DNA from: Burkholderia cepacia GG4
Lineage (GTDB): Bacteria; Pseudomonadota; Gammaproteobacteria; Burkholderiales; Burkholderiaceae
Assembly (NCBI RefSeq): GCF_000292915.1
Contig: NC_018513.1
Span: forward strand, 1,922,001 to 1,986,000
Reading direction: 5' to 3'
DNA: 64,000 bases
Part shown: positions 19,471 to 27,049 of the stretch, one piece after another
Layout of the letters: each line of letters begins with the position of its first letter
How positions within the stretch are numbered: position 1 is the first letter of the stretch
The notes under the pieces: model-generated
What the model was told of the DNA's origin: nothing
The model's database searches: none
Seen by the model: the letters and a program-made list of their open reading frames with translations, nothing else
Program-made: the position numbers and the translations under genes

Positions 19471-19713
19471 TCACGACGCGCGCGATGCGCGCTCGCCGTC
19501 CATCGCGCGGCGCAGGCTCGCGGGGCGCATGTCGGTCCAGACGGTCTCGATGTGCGCGAGGCAGCCGGCCTTCGGGCCGCGTACGCCGACCTCGCGCCAG
19601 CCGGCCGGCACGGGCCGGAACGTCGGCCAGATCGAATACTGTTCTTCGTCGTTGATGACGACCGTGTAGACGAGGTCGTCGGTGTCGGCGGAGGGCGTCG
19701 TGGCTTGCGTCAT
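19471..19713 (-). CDS. orbH: MbtH-like NRPS helper OrbH
   Basis: An 80-residue MbtH-family protein with the invariant residues: [34 protein letters not shown]. These proteins bind adenylation domains and are needed for their folding or activity, so OrbI and OrbJ are the likely partners. It is the first gene of the orbH-G-C-D-F-B unit and lies about 72 nt after an OrbS-type promoter. Confidence 0.95.
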   Translation of the reverse strand: MTQATTPSADTDDLVYTVVINDEEQYSIWPTFRPVPAGWREVGVRGPKAGCLAHIETVWTDMRPASLRRAMDGERASRAS

Positions 19714-19785
19714 GATCGAAAGTCGCTGGAGACGGTTGAAGGATGCGAAGCGGCGAACCGTCGAATCGGCCGCTCCTGTCTTGAA

Positions 19786-19810
19786 GACGATTGGCCGGCG
19801 TGATTTTTTA
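19786..19810 (-). promoter_or_regulatory. OrbS-type promoter of orbH, embedded in the orbS stop
   Basis: Minus-strand TAAAA (19810-19806), 16 nt, CGTC (19789-19786). The TAA of the -35 element is itself the orbS stop codon. This ties the operon's iron-starvation promoter to the end of the sigma-factor gene. Spacing equals that of the orbI and orbE promoters. Confidence 0.85.
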
Positions 19811-20476
19811 CCCCCGCCGCGCGCGACCGCCGAGGAACACCGGGCATGCGACGCCGCGATGGCATGCGTCGAGGCACTCCGCGCAGTGCCGCTCCGCGTC
19901 GCGCACCATGAAGTGCACCAGTGTCTGCGATACGTTCAGCGCGCGCGCCGCGGTCTGCAGCGTTTCCTCGCGCAGCCGCACCATCTCGAACGCCGCACGG
20001 CTGCGCGCCGGCAGATCGTCGAGCGCGGCCCACACGCGGCGCAGCGTGTCGCGCGTCATCAGCGCGGCCTCGGGCGTCGGCTCCGGCGACGGCACGTCGA
20101 AGCCGTCGTCCTCCTCCGTGTGATAGACGTTCTCGAGGCTTTGCCGGCGGCACGCATCGATCGAGGCATTGCGCACCATCCGCGTCACATACGCGACCGG
20201 CTGGCGCACCGCATCCTGGTTCGGGAATTCGACCAGCTTCACGAACACGTCGTGCACGACGTCCTCGGCGCGGCTCGCACAGCCGACGAAGCCGCGCGCG
20301 ACGTTGACGAGCATCGCACGATGGGAAATCAGCACGTCGAGCAGCGCGCCCTGCGCACCGGGCTCCACGGCGCGGCGCGGCCGCGGCGCGGCACAGGACG
20401 GCAAGTCCGGATGACTGCCGAGGAACGGGTTTGCCGTTGCCGCTGCCGGTCGTTCGAGCACTTCCGCCATTGCCAT
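19808..20476 (-). CDS. orbS: ECF sigma factor OrbS
   Basis: A 222-residue extracytoplasmic-function sigma factor of the iron-starvation group (PvdS-like). Region 2 is seen in [32 protein letters not shown] and region 4 in [39 protein letters not shown]. The ATG at 20476 is preceded by GGAG at 7 nt; a second ATG two codons on is possible. A Cys-containing C-terminal tail follows region 4. No anti-sigma gene is adjacent, as for PvdS-type factors that are controlled through Fur. It should direct transcription from the three TAAAW-N16-CGTC promoters in this locus. Confidence 0.95.
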   Translation of the reverse strand: MAMAEVLERPAAATANPFLGSHPDLPSCAAPRPRRAVEPGAQGALLDVLISHRAMLVNVARGFVGCASRAEDVVHDVFVKLVEFPNQDAVRQPVAYVTRMVRNASIDACRRQSLENVYHTEEDDGFDVPSPEPTPEAALMTRDTLRRVWAALDDLPARSRAAFEMVRLREETLQTAARALNVSQTLVHFMVRDAERHCAECLDACHRGVACPVFLGGRARRG

Positions 20477-20507
20477 CGATCTGCTCCGTCTAATTCTGAG
20501 ATAGCGC

Positions 20508-20536
20508 AATTTATCGTAAACGCAAATCATTCTCAA
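20508..20536 (-). promoter_or_regulatory. Sigma-70-like orbS promoter with overlapping Fur box
   Basis: On the minus strand TTGAGA (20536-20531), a 17-nt spacer, then TAAATT (20513-20508) make a plausible housekeeping promoter. A Fur-like site at 20534-20516 (starting GAGAATGATT) matches the 19-bp Fur consensus at 12 positions and covers the -35 and spacer. Iron-loaded Fur would therefore block orbS. Confidence 0.75.
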
Positions 20537-20539
20537 TAC

Positions 20540-20880
20540 GATTACCGGATTCCCCTTCGGATTGTCGGGATTTGTCTGATCAATCGACGGAAGCGGCGTT
20601 TCAGCGGATGGGATCGCGCGCGAAGGGGCGCGCTGCGCACATTCCTTTCTTGATGAAAGGAAGCCCGCTCGACGGGAAGCGGCCCGGCATTCAAGGGTGG
20701 CGGCGCCGCCGCGCCCGACACTCGGCGATTTCGCGCGGCACGCGTGGCTTGCATGGCGCCGACACGCGCTTTCATCGGCCTGACGCAGCGTTTACGCCTG
20801 TCATTTGCCGTAGCAACTTCTTACCACGTGAAATTTTGGGGGCTCGTACGATCGACTTGCTGTTTCCAAGGGAGAACGAC
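20540..20880. other. Intergenic region between orbS and the small lipoprotein gene
   Basis: About 340 bp with no gene I can support. It contains an 8-bp perfect hairpin, TTCCTTTC / GAAAGGAA, with a 5-nt loop at 20642-20662. The promoter for the plus-strand lipoprotein gene must lie near the right end, but I see no convincing -35/-10 pair. Confidence 0.5.
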
Positions 20881-21132
20881 ATGAAATCCATCGTGTTATC
20901 CGCCGTCATGGTCGGCGCGCTGTCGAGCGTGATGCTGACCGGCTGCGTTGCGTACCCTGGCCCGGCCGAGGTGACGATCGGCTGGCATGGCGATCGCTAC
21001 TGGGACGGACAGCGCTACTGGGAGCGCCACGACTGGGAAGCGCAGCATTCCCGCGGTTATGACGACCGCCGGGACGAGCGCCGTGAGGACCACCGTGACG
21101 AGCGCCGCGACGACCAGCGGCCGCAGTGGTAA
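20881..21132 (+). CDS. Small outer-membrane-type lipoprotein with charged repeat tail
   Basis: An 83-residue protein. AGGGAG lies about 6 nt before the ATG. The N-terminus MKSIVLSAVMVGALSS leads to the lipobox LTGC, so Cys22 should be lipidated. The following segment is rich in Trp/Tyr/Gly (GWHGDRYWDGQRYWERHDW), reminiscent of YXWGXW-type repeats. The tail is almost entirely Asp, Glu, Arg and His, built from repeated DERR units. The function is unknown. It is followed by a second small secreted protein on the same strand, 48 bp on. Proximity to orb is not proof of an iron role. Confidence 0.75.
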   Translation: MKSIVLSAVMVGALSSVMLTGCVAYPGPAEVTIGWHGDRYWDGQRYWERHDWEAQHSRGYDDRRDERREDHRDERRDDQRPQW

Positions 21133-21180
21133 TGCCTTTCCCTTCCCGTGACCCAATACTGAATCAACAACAGGACCTCA

Positions 21181-21318
21181 ATGAAGACGCTACTGAAAAC
21201 CCTGACCGCGGCCGCCGTTGCCGCCGCCGTGCTCGTGCCGGCCATCGCCGAAGCGCATCCGCACCGCGTGTGCCACTTCGAGCATCACCATCACAAGGTG
21301 TGCCGCTGGGTGCGTTGA
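21181..21318 (+). CDS. Tiny secreted His/Cys-rich peptide
   Basis: A 45-residue open frame beginning MKTLLKTLTAAAVAAAVL and ending a few bases before a strong terminator. CAGGACCTCA precedes the ATG. The signal peptide ends at AIAEA, leaving about 20 residues with seven His and two Cys (VCHFEHHHHKVC). The pattern suggests metal binding in the periplasm, but no family function is known to me. A lysine/leucine leader, a good signal peptide, typical codon use and the terminator argue it is a real gene. Confidence 0.7.
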   Translation: MKTLLKTLTAAAVAAAVLVPAIAEAHPHRVCHFEHHHHKVCRWVR

Positions 21319-21340
21319 GCATCGCGCAGCAGGTTCGAAG

Positions 21341-21368
21341 AAAACGCCGGCGTGCCGGCGTTTTTTTT
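21341..21368. terminator. Rho-independent terminator, usable from both sides
   Basis: AAAACGCCGGC, 2 nt, GCCGGCGTTTT followed by further T residues. It closes the small-protein unit on the plus strand and, read in reverse with its T-run, the fimbrial adhesin gene that ends at 21389. Confidence 0.88.
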
Positions 21369-21388
21369 GCGGTGCGCATGCGCGCACG

Positions 21389-22414
21389 TCAGTAGATGAA
21401 CAACCGGATCGTCGCCGTGCCGTTGAACGGGCCGATCTTCGGCGGCCCGAACGCCTTCAGCACCGCGTCGAGCGTCACGCTCTGGTCGCTCACGTTACCC
21501 GGCATCTGGGCCAGCACGAACTGCTGGTTGAACGGGATCGCCGTGCCGTTGCGGTCCTCGATGCCGATGCCGAAATTGCTCTTCGGGTCCGGCACGAGCA
21601 GCCCGTTCTGCACGGTCTGCGAGGTCTCGAAATAGCCGTCCACGCGCACCGGCACGCTGCACTGCTTGGTCAGCGCGAGACTGAACGGCCTGCGCGGCAC
21701 CGCGGGCACGAAGCCGTTGCCCGTCGCCTGGACCTGGCCGAACTTCACGACGCCCGGCTCGGGCGTGACCTTCACGTCGACCATGCACGGCGTCGGCTTC
21801 AGGTTCTGCAGGCCGCTCAGCTTGTAGCGGAAACTCCCCTTGCTGTTCAGCCCGCGCTCGCCGTCGAACTGGAACACCGCGTAGATGTCCGACGGCGGCC
21901 GCACCCACGTCCCTTTCTTGCGCACGACCACTTGATACCTGATGCTGATCGGCCATTTCGGGCACATCCCGGCATCGACCTGCCGATCGGTCAGCTCGCA
22001 AATCTTCACGTTGCGATGCGTACCGATGCCGTTGCCCGGCTGGCTGCTGCGCCCGTAGTAGTCGGTGCCCTCGAAGCGAATGCCGATTTCGAGGCCCCAC
22101 GCGGCCGGGTTCTGCCGCTCCGGGTTCGCGTAGAAGTAGATTTGCTCGGGGAAGTCCTGCAGCCCGCCGATGTCCTTGTAGCAATAGCCGGTCGTCGTGC
22201 GCAGCGGCGACACCCAGATCACGTAGCCGTCCGGCGCGTCGGTCGGATACGACGCGACGTTGCCGATCGATTCGGTCAGCGTCATCCCGCCGTTGTCCGC
22301 GACGCACTTGAGCGCCCACGCCGGCTGCGCCAGCGCGACGAACAGCGCGAGCACGCACCACCTGAGCCACGCAGGCAGCCGCGCCGCGATGGCGTTGCGT
22401 CGGGCGGTGCTCAT
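21389..22414 (-). CDS. Fimbrial tip adhesin-like protein
   Basis: A 341-residue secreted protein starting MSTARRNAIAARLPAWLRW, with a signal peptide ending AQPAWA. The start overlaps the chaperone stop as ATGA; a start 6 codons upstream is possible. It is twice the size of a major pilin. The N-terminal half has its own cysteines (KCVADNGG, GYCYKDIG, KICEL, AGMCPKWP) and would be the receptor-binding domain. The C-terminal half resembles a pilin domain (PCMVDVKVTPEPGVVKFGQV, ending in a strand RLFIY for donor-strand assembly). It is the last gene of the fimbrial operon. The two-domain layout is that of FimH-like tip adhesins; the ligand is unknown. Confidence 0.8.
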   Translation of the reverse strand: MSTARRNAIAARLPAWLRWCVLALFVALAQPAWALKCVADNGGMTLTESIGNVASYPTDAPDGYVIWVSPLRTTTGYCYKDIGGLQDFPEQIYFYANPERQNPAAWGLEIGIRFEGTDYYGRSSQPGNGIGTHRNVKICELTDRQVDAGMCPKWPISIRYQVVVRKKGTWVRPPSDIYAVFQFDGERGLNSKGSFRYKLSGLQNLKPTPCMVDVKVTPEPGVVKFGQVQATGNGFVPAVPRRPFSLALTKQCSVPVRVDGYFETSQTVQNGLLVPDPKSNFGIGIEDRNGTAIPFNQQFVLAQMPGNVSDQSVTLDAVLKAFGPPKIGPFNGTATIRLFIY

Positions 22415-23157
22415 TTCTTCACGCTCTTGCATGCGCCTGCGTCACACGCGTATTCGACCGCCACCTGGCCGCCGAAATCGTCGACATGCGTGACGAACAG
22501 CGTCGCCGGCGTCGCGGCCTTGAACGGCACGTCAGCCGTGCTCATCGGGTTCACCATCACCGGGTCCATCGGCACGGGCGTCTTCTGCGCGCCCGATGTC
22601 ACTTCGATCACCGTCACGTGGTACGGCGTCGGGTTGTCGAACACGAGCTTGTGCGTGGCCGCATCGACGCGCAGCGTCATCGGCAGCGTCCAGTCCTCGT
22701 CGCGCGCCGGCTGCACGGCCTTCGGCCGGTAAAACAGCTTCATCTGCGTATGCAGAGCGATCTGCAGCGAGTTCGGCGTATCGGTCTTCGGCGGTACTTC
22801 GCGGATGTTCAGGTAGAACACCGACTCGCGATCGGCCGGCAAGCTGGCGCCCGGCAGCTTCGCGATCCGCAGAACGTTGCGCTCGTTCGCCTCGATGCGC
22901 TGCAGCGGCGGCACGACCATCAGCGGCGACGTGATCTTGTTGCCCTTCGCATCCTCGAGCCAGGACTGCACCAGATACGGATACGTCGTGCTCTTGTTCG
23001 AGATCGTGACGATCGCGGCCTGTTCGCCTTCGTTGAAGATCACGCGCGTGCGGTCCGGCACGATCGCCGCGTGCGCGACGCCGGCGACCAACGTCATGGC
23101 GGCTGCGAGCACGCCCGAAGCGCGCCGCAGGAAGGAAAGGGAGAAAGCAGTGTTCAT
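22411..23157 (-). CDS. Periplasmic fimbrial chaperone (PapD/FimC family)
   Basis: A 248-residue chaperone with a signal peptide (through AHA) and the two immunoglobulin-like domains of the family. It shows RVIFNEGEQAAIVTISN, the buried basic pair Arg/Lys, the G1 strand region and the LFYRPKA motif at the domain junction. It should hold pilin and adhesin subunits in the periplasm and pass them to the usher. It lies 16 bp after the usher gene and overlaps the adhesin gene by 4 nt. Confidence 0.93.
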   Translation of the reverse strand: MNTAFSLSFLRRASGVLAAAMTLVAGVAHAAIVPDRTRVIFNEGEQAAIVTISNKSTTYPYLVQSWLEDAKGNKITSPLMVVPPLQRIEANERNVLRIAKLPGASLPADRESVFYLNIREVPPKTDTPNSLQIALHTQMKLFYRPKAVQPARDEDWTLPMTLRVDAATHKLVFDNPTPYHVTVIEVTSGAQKTPVPMDPVMVNPMSTADVPFKAATPATLFVTHVDDFGGQVAVEYACDAGACKSVKK

Positions 23158-23173
23158 CGCGGGATCCGTGAAA

Positions 23174-25660
23174 TCATCGTTCGTTCCGGCCGGCCGCTGC
23201 GTGCGACTCGCCGGGCGTCTGGCACGTCACCGGAATCGGCGTGCCTTCGAGTTGGAGCTGGTTCGGCAGCACGTCCACCGTGCACAGCGTGCGTTCGCCC
23301 GCACGCACCGCGAGCGCGGATTTCGGCTGAACCTGGGTCAGGAATGCGGCACCGCCCTCGCCGACGATGCCGAGCTCCTTGCCGTTCGCCGCGTCCTGCA
23401 CCGAGGCGCCGAACGGCAGCGGCTTGCCGGTCGCATCGGTCAGCGTCAGGTACAGGTTGCTGCCGCGCGCGGCGGAGAACTTGACGAAGCCGATCGCGCC
23501 GTCGGTCAGCACCATGCGCTGGATCGGGTTCGACACCTGCACTTCGAGCGGCAGCTTCTCGACGTTGACGGTCGCGTCGTACACGTTGTACGGCGAGATG
23601 CCGTCGAGCACCGCGTAGCCGCGCGAGTCGGTATGCGTGAGCGTGCCGGACAGCGGCACGTCGCGCACGCCGTCGGTCGACACCAGCAGACGCGTATCGC
23701 CCGCGTTGCCGTTCGCGTGCGCGGCCAGCCCGTACTGCGTCGCAACGAACGAGCCGTCGACCTCGAGCGACGCGGCCGCATACGCGTTCGCGACCGTCGA
23801 TGCCTGTGCGGTCAGCTGGTACGTCGACGTGCGCTCGCGGAAGCTCGCGTTCGCCGATGCGCGGCCGTCGGTCGCGCCCGCGTTGATCTGGTAGGTGCGA
23901 CCGTCCGGATCGTCGTAGATGTAGCCCGCGTTGGCGCTGGTGCTGCCGCCGCCCGTCGTCAGGTTCGACGTGACGGTATGACGGCTGCCGATCGGCAGCG
24001 ACGCCGTCACCGAGAACTGGTTGCCGCTCGCGCCCGCGCTTTGCGTGCGAAACGCCGACAGGCTGACGTTCAGGTTGCGCAGCGTGCCGATCGAGAACGC
24101 ACGCGTCAGCGTGAGGCCGATGCGCTGCTCGGACGAGCGCGCCCAGTAGGTCGTCTGGTCGTACGAGAAATAGGTCGACGTGTCGCCGAAGCGCTTCGAC
24201 ATCGTCGCCGAGTAGCGCTGCTTGCTGTTGGCGAGGCCGTACGCGGTCGGGTCGCCCGAGAACTGCGCGAAGTTCGTGTATTCACGCTCCGAAAAGCGAT
24301 AGCCGAAGAAGCGCACGTCGGCATCGAGCGTATCGAAGTGCTTCGAATAGTTGATGCGGTACGAGTTGCCGTTGCGCGTCGCGCCGTTCCACCACAGGCG
24401 CGCACGCGCATGCGTGACGTCGGCCGACACCGCGCCGAACGTGCCGAAATCGCGGCCCACGCCGAGCGCGATCGACGTATAACCCGACGCGGCGATGAAA
24501 CCGCCGTAGACGGTGAAGTCGAGCGGCAGGCCATACGCGGCCTCGCCGAAACCGAAGAACGGCGTGATGCCCGTGCTGCCGAACAGGCGCGGCTTGCCGA
24601 TCGCGGCCTTGTAGCGCAGCTGCCCCGTGCGTGCGAGGAACGGCACCGCGGCCGTCGTCACCTGGAACCGCTGCACGCTGCCGTCCTCTTCCTGGACGGC
24701 CACGTCGAGCGTGCCCTGCACGCTCGTGTTGATGTTCTGCAGCGCGAACGCGCCCGGCGACACGCGCGTCACGTACAGCACGCGGCCCGCCTGCGACACG
24801 GTCACGGTCGCGTTGGTGCGCGCGACGCCCGAGATCAGCGGTGCATAGCCGCGCAACGAAGGCGGCAGCATGCGGTCGTCGCTGCGGATCGACGCGCCGG
24901 TCAGCGCGAACGTGTCGAAAATGTCCGACGTCAGGTAGTCGTCGCCGAACGTCACCGTCGACTGGATCGACGGCAGCGCGCGAAATGCGTAAAGCCGGCT
25001 GAAGCGGAACGAGCGGTCCGCATAGGCCTCGCCGCCCACGTTCGACTGTGCCTGGTAGTCGCCGCGAAAGCGCCATGCATTCCAGTTCGCGCCGATCGTT
25101 CCGTAGGCCTGGATCGAATTCGTCTGTTCGCCGCCCGAACCGAAGTTGCGGTTCGTGTTCGCGATCACGCGATAGTCGAGCATTGCGCCCGGAATGCCTT
25201 CGGACCAGCGTTCCGGCGGCAGGTAGTTCGAATCGGTGAACTCGAGCGCGGCCTGCGGGATCGTGATCTTGAGCCGGCCGTCGCTTTTCAGGTAACGCAC
25301 CGTCGCGCCTTCGATCGCGCCCAGGTCGACGCAACGGCCGCCCTGGAAGCGCGGCAGGTCCTTGACGAGCGACGGCTTCAGCCCGAACTGCGCGACGAGT
25401 TCCGGCGCCAGGCACGGTTTGCCGGCACCGGATGCGTCGAGCGCGATGAACTGGATCGCCTGCAGCCCGTAGTACAGGTCGTTGACCTGCACGTCGAGCA
25501 TGTATTCGCCCGGCAGCGTGAAATCGGCCTGCGAGAACTGCGACAGGTCGACGTTGCTGGTGCCGTCGATGTCGAGGAACGACGAATTGAATTCCGTCGC
25601 ATGGCTCTGGCTGCCGACGACCAGCACGGAGACGCAAAGGAAGGAATGTCTGATTCGCAC
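23174..25660 (-). CDS. Outer-membrane fimbrial usher (FimD/PapC family)
   Basis: An 828-residue usher, a normal length for the family. The start is GTG at 25660, giving MRIRHSFLCVSVLVVG and a signal peptide ending QSHA, but no clear ribosome-binding site is visible. The N-domain begins EFNSSFLD and DLSQFSQADFTLPGEYMLDV. The barrel and plug contain the family pattern PPSLRGYAPLISGVARTNA. The C-terminal part includes LPFGASV..ANGKELGIVGEGG. It should form the pore through which pilin subunits are assembled. Confidence 0.93.
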   Translation of the reverse strand: MRIRHSFLCVSVLVVGSQSHATEFNSSFLDIDGTSNVDLSQFSQADFTLPGEYMLDVQVNDLYYGLQAIQFIALDASGAGKPCLAPELVAQFGLKPSLVKDLPRFQGGRCVDLGAIEGATVRYLKSDGRLKITIPQAALEFTDSNYLPPERWSEGIPGAMLDYRVIANTNRNFGSGGEQTNSIQAYGTIGANWNAWRFRGDYQAQSNVGGEAYADRSFRFSRLYAFRALPSIQSTVTFGDDYLTSDIFDTFALTGASIRSDDRMLPPSLRGYAPLISGVARTNATVTVSQAGRVLYVTRVSPGAFALQNINTSVQGTLDVAVQEEDGSVQRFQVTTAAVPFLARTGQLRYKAAIGKPRLFGSTGITPFFGFGEAAYGLPLDFTVYGGFIAASGYTSIALGVGRDFGTFGAVSADVTHARARLWWNGATRNGNSYRINYSKHFDTLDADVRFFGYRFSEREYTNFAQFSGDPTAYGLANSKQRYSATMSKRFGDTSTYFSYDQTTYWARSSEQRIGLTLTRAFSIGTLRNLNVSLSAFRTQSAGASGNQFSVTASLPIGSRHTVTSNLTTGGGSTSANAGYIYDDPDGRTYQINAGATDGRASANASFRERTSTYQLTAQASTVANAYAAASLEVDGSFVATQYGLAAHANGNAGDTRLLVSTDGVRDVPLSGTLTHTDSRGYAVLDGISPYNVYDATVNVEKLPLEVQVSNPIQRMVLTDGAIGFVKFSAARGSNLYLTLTDATGKPLPFGASVQDAANGKELGIVGEGGAAFLTQVQPKSALAVRAGERTLCTVDVLPNQLQLEGTPIPVTCQTPGESHAAAGRNER

Positions 25661-25708
25661 GCGGCGCTACCGGAAATCCAGGGAGGGAGGAACGGGAAGG
25701 CACTAGAA

Positions 25709-25736
25709 GGAGGAAAGGTGCGTGCACCCCTCCTCC
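25709..25736 (-). promoter_or_regulatory. Intercistronic hairpin between pilin and usher genes
   Basis: In the mRNA, GGAGGA and TCCTCC pair, then two G-U wobbles, then GGTGC/GCACC close on a 2-nt tip. It has few Ts after it. In this position it may partly stop transcription or protect the pilin message, giving far more pilin than usher. Confidence 0.55.
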
Positions 25737-25747
25737 GGTACGGATGC

Positions 25748-26260
25748 TTAGTCGTAGCGGACCGTGAAGTTCGCGACGGCGTCGGCGGTACCCGGCGTCA
25801 CGTCGGCGGCCGTCGCTTCGTAGCGCGCGCCGAAGGTCACGACGTTGTTGCCGTTCTGCAGCTGCGTCGCGGCTGCCTGTTCGACGCCGTTGTCGATGTC
25901 TTCACCCGATGCGCTCTGCACGCGAACGCCAACGTTGGACGCCGAACCGATCGTGGCGAGCAGCTTCGGCTGTGCCGAGTTCGACGTGCCGGTGAACGTG
26001 AAGTACGCGTTCTTCGCAACCTTGGTGTCGCAATCCGTCAGGACGATGTTGAACTTGACCGGCGTCGACTTGTCGCCGGCCTTCGTGAACGTGTGGGTCG
26101 GCACTTTGCCGAGCTGCACGGTCTGGTTGACCGAGCCCGAATCGATGCCGCATGCGCCCGCGACGATCTCGCCCTGGAAGTTGATCGTGCCGGTGCCCGC
26201 CGCGAAGGCCGAGGTGGACAGGGCCGCGAGTGCGACAGCGGTCAGGAGGGATTTCTTCAT
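25748..26260 (-). CDS. fimA: Major type 1 fimbrial pilin (FimA-like)
   Basis: A 170-residue pilin. The signal peptide ends AFA. The mature protein begins GTGTINFQGEIVAGAC, has the paired cysteines (AC.. and DC), and ends VANFTVRYD with the penultimate Tyr typical of pilins. It is the first and promoter-proximal gene of the operon pilin-usher-chaperone-adhesin. GGAAAA precedes the ATG. Its long AT-rich upstream region sets it apart from the surrounding GC-rich DNA. Confidence 0.93.
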   Translation of the reverse strand: MKKSLLTAVALAALSTSAFAAGTGTINFQGEIVAGACGIDSGSVNQTVQLGKVPTHTFTKAGDKSTPVKFNIVLTDCDTKVAKNAYFTFTGTSNSAQPKLLATIGSASNVGVRVQSASGEDIDNGVEQAAATQLQNGNNVVTFGARYEATAADVTPGTADAVANFTVRYD

Positions 26261-26916
26261 GACGTTTTCCGTGAAAATTGCAAAGGGAATGGACGACGTG
26301 GCGGATACAAAAGGCAGCGTGTGGTTGGCTCCCGTCCGTCACGAGGCGGCATTATCAAGATAGAAATGAAAGAATTCTGTAAAGCATTGTTAAATCACGT
26401 CTGACAATGTCAATTTGGCGCGCCTTCAACGACCTCTTTCTTGCTGGCCCTTAATTTAGATATTTTCTTCCGCAGTCCTTTTTTAATTTAAGGAACCGAC
26501 TGAAAATTAAAGAAATTTTCCAATCGAGATTGGCGAACCCATGCTTTTCCTTGCTGGATATGGCTTGGCGAGATTGACCATTCGAAAAGACAAAATTCTG
26601 TCGCATCCCGCCATCGTTGCCTGATCGCAACGAAAACATTGGCGATTTTCAACTGAGAGGAAATTAACAAACGATTTTCGGCACCTTGAATTTGATGCGC
26701 AAACGATTGCGCAATCCATACAAACGTTTTACCGCGACACTTTGCCACCCTGAATTATTCGCAATGCGCGAATTAATCGAGACGTCAATTCGAGATTAAA
26801 AATCACACGCAATGCCGAGCGCCGCCACGCTATTCGACGGATTGCATGGAAGCGAAAACGGGGAAATCCGGCACGCGCTGGTGCCGGGCGGCGACGCGCT
26901 CGGTCGCCGGATGCGT
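26261..26916 (-). promoter_or_regulatory. Long AT-rich fimbrial promoter region
   Basis: About 650 bp without a credible gene. The part from 26400 to 26790 is strikingly AT-rich for this genome, with several short open frames that lack any start signal. It holds an inverted repeat TGCGCAA-ACGA-TTGCGCA (26696-26713) and repeated words such as CGATTTTC and CTTGCTGG. It is the only place for the fimA promoter and looks like a target for nucleoid proteins or a dedicated regulator. Confidence 0.6.
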
Positions 26917-26946
26917 GTCGAGCCGAAGGCGACCCTTCGGCTCGAC
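26917..26946. terminator. Perfect 13-bp stem-loop downstream of oprA
   Basis: GTCGAGCCGAAGG, loop CGAC, CCTTCGGCTCGAC. It lies about 105 bp after the oprA stop and has no T-tract on either strand. It may end or stabilise the efflux-operon transcript. Confidence 0.5.
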
Positions 26947-27049
26947 AGCCGGGAGAAACAACGTGGATGACGACGATGCACGGATGCGTTGATCGTCGAG
27001 CGCTGCCGATGACACGACAGCAGCCAGACCGACCAGGTCGGCTATGACC

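Noticed and set aside
22877..26404. A 1,175-codon plus-strand frame opposite the fimbrial genes
   Set aside because: The translation has no recognisable features; the minus strand has pilin, usher and chaperone.
26451..26748. Short minus-strand frames in the AT-rich fimbrial promoter region
   Set aside because: They overlap one another, lack ribosome-binding sites and have no protein-like features.
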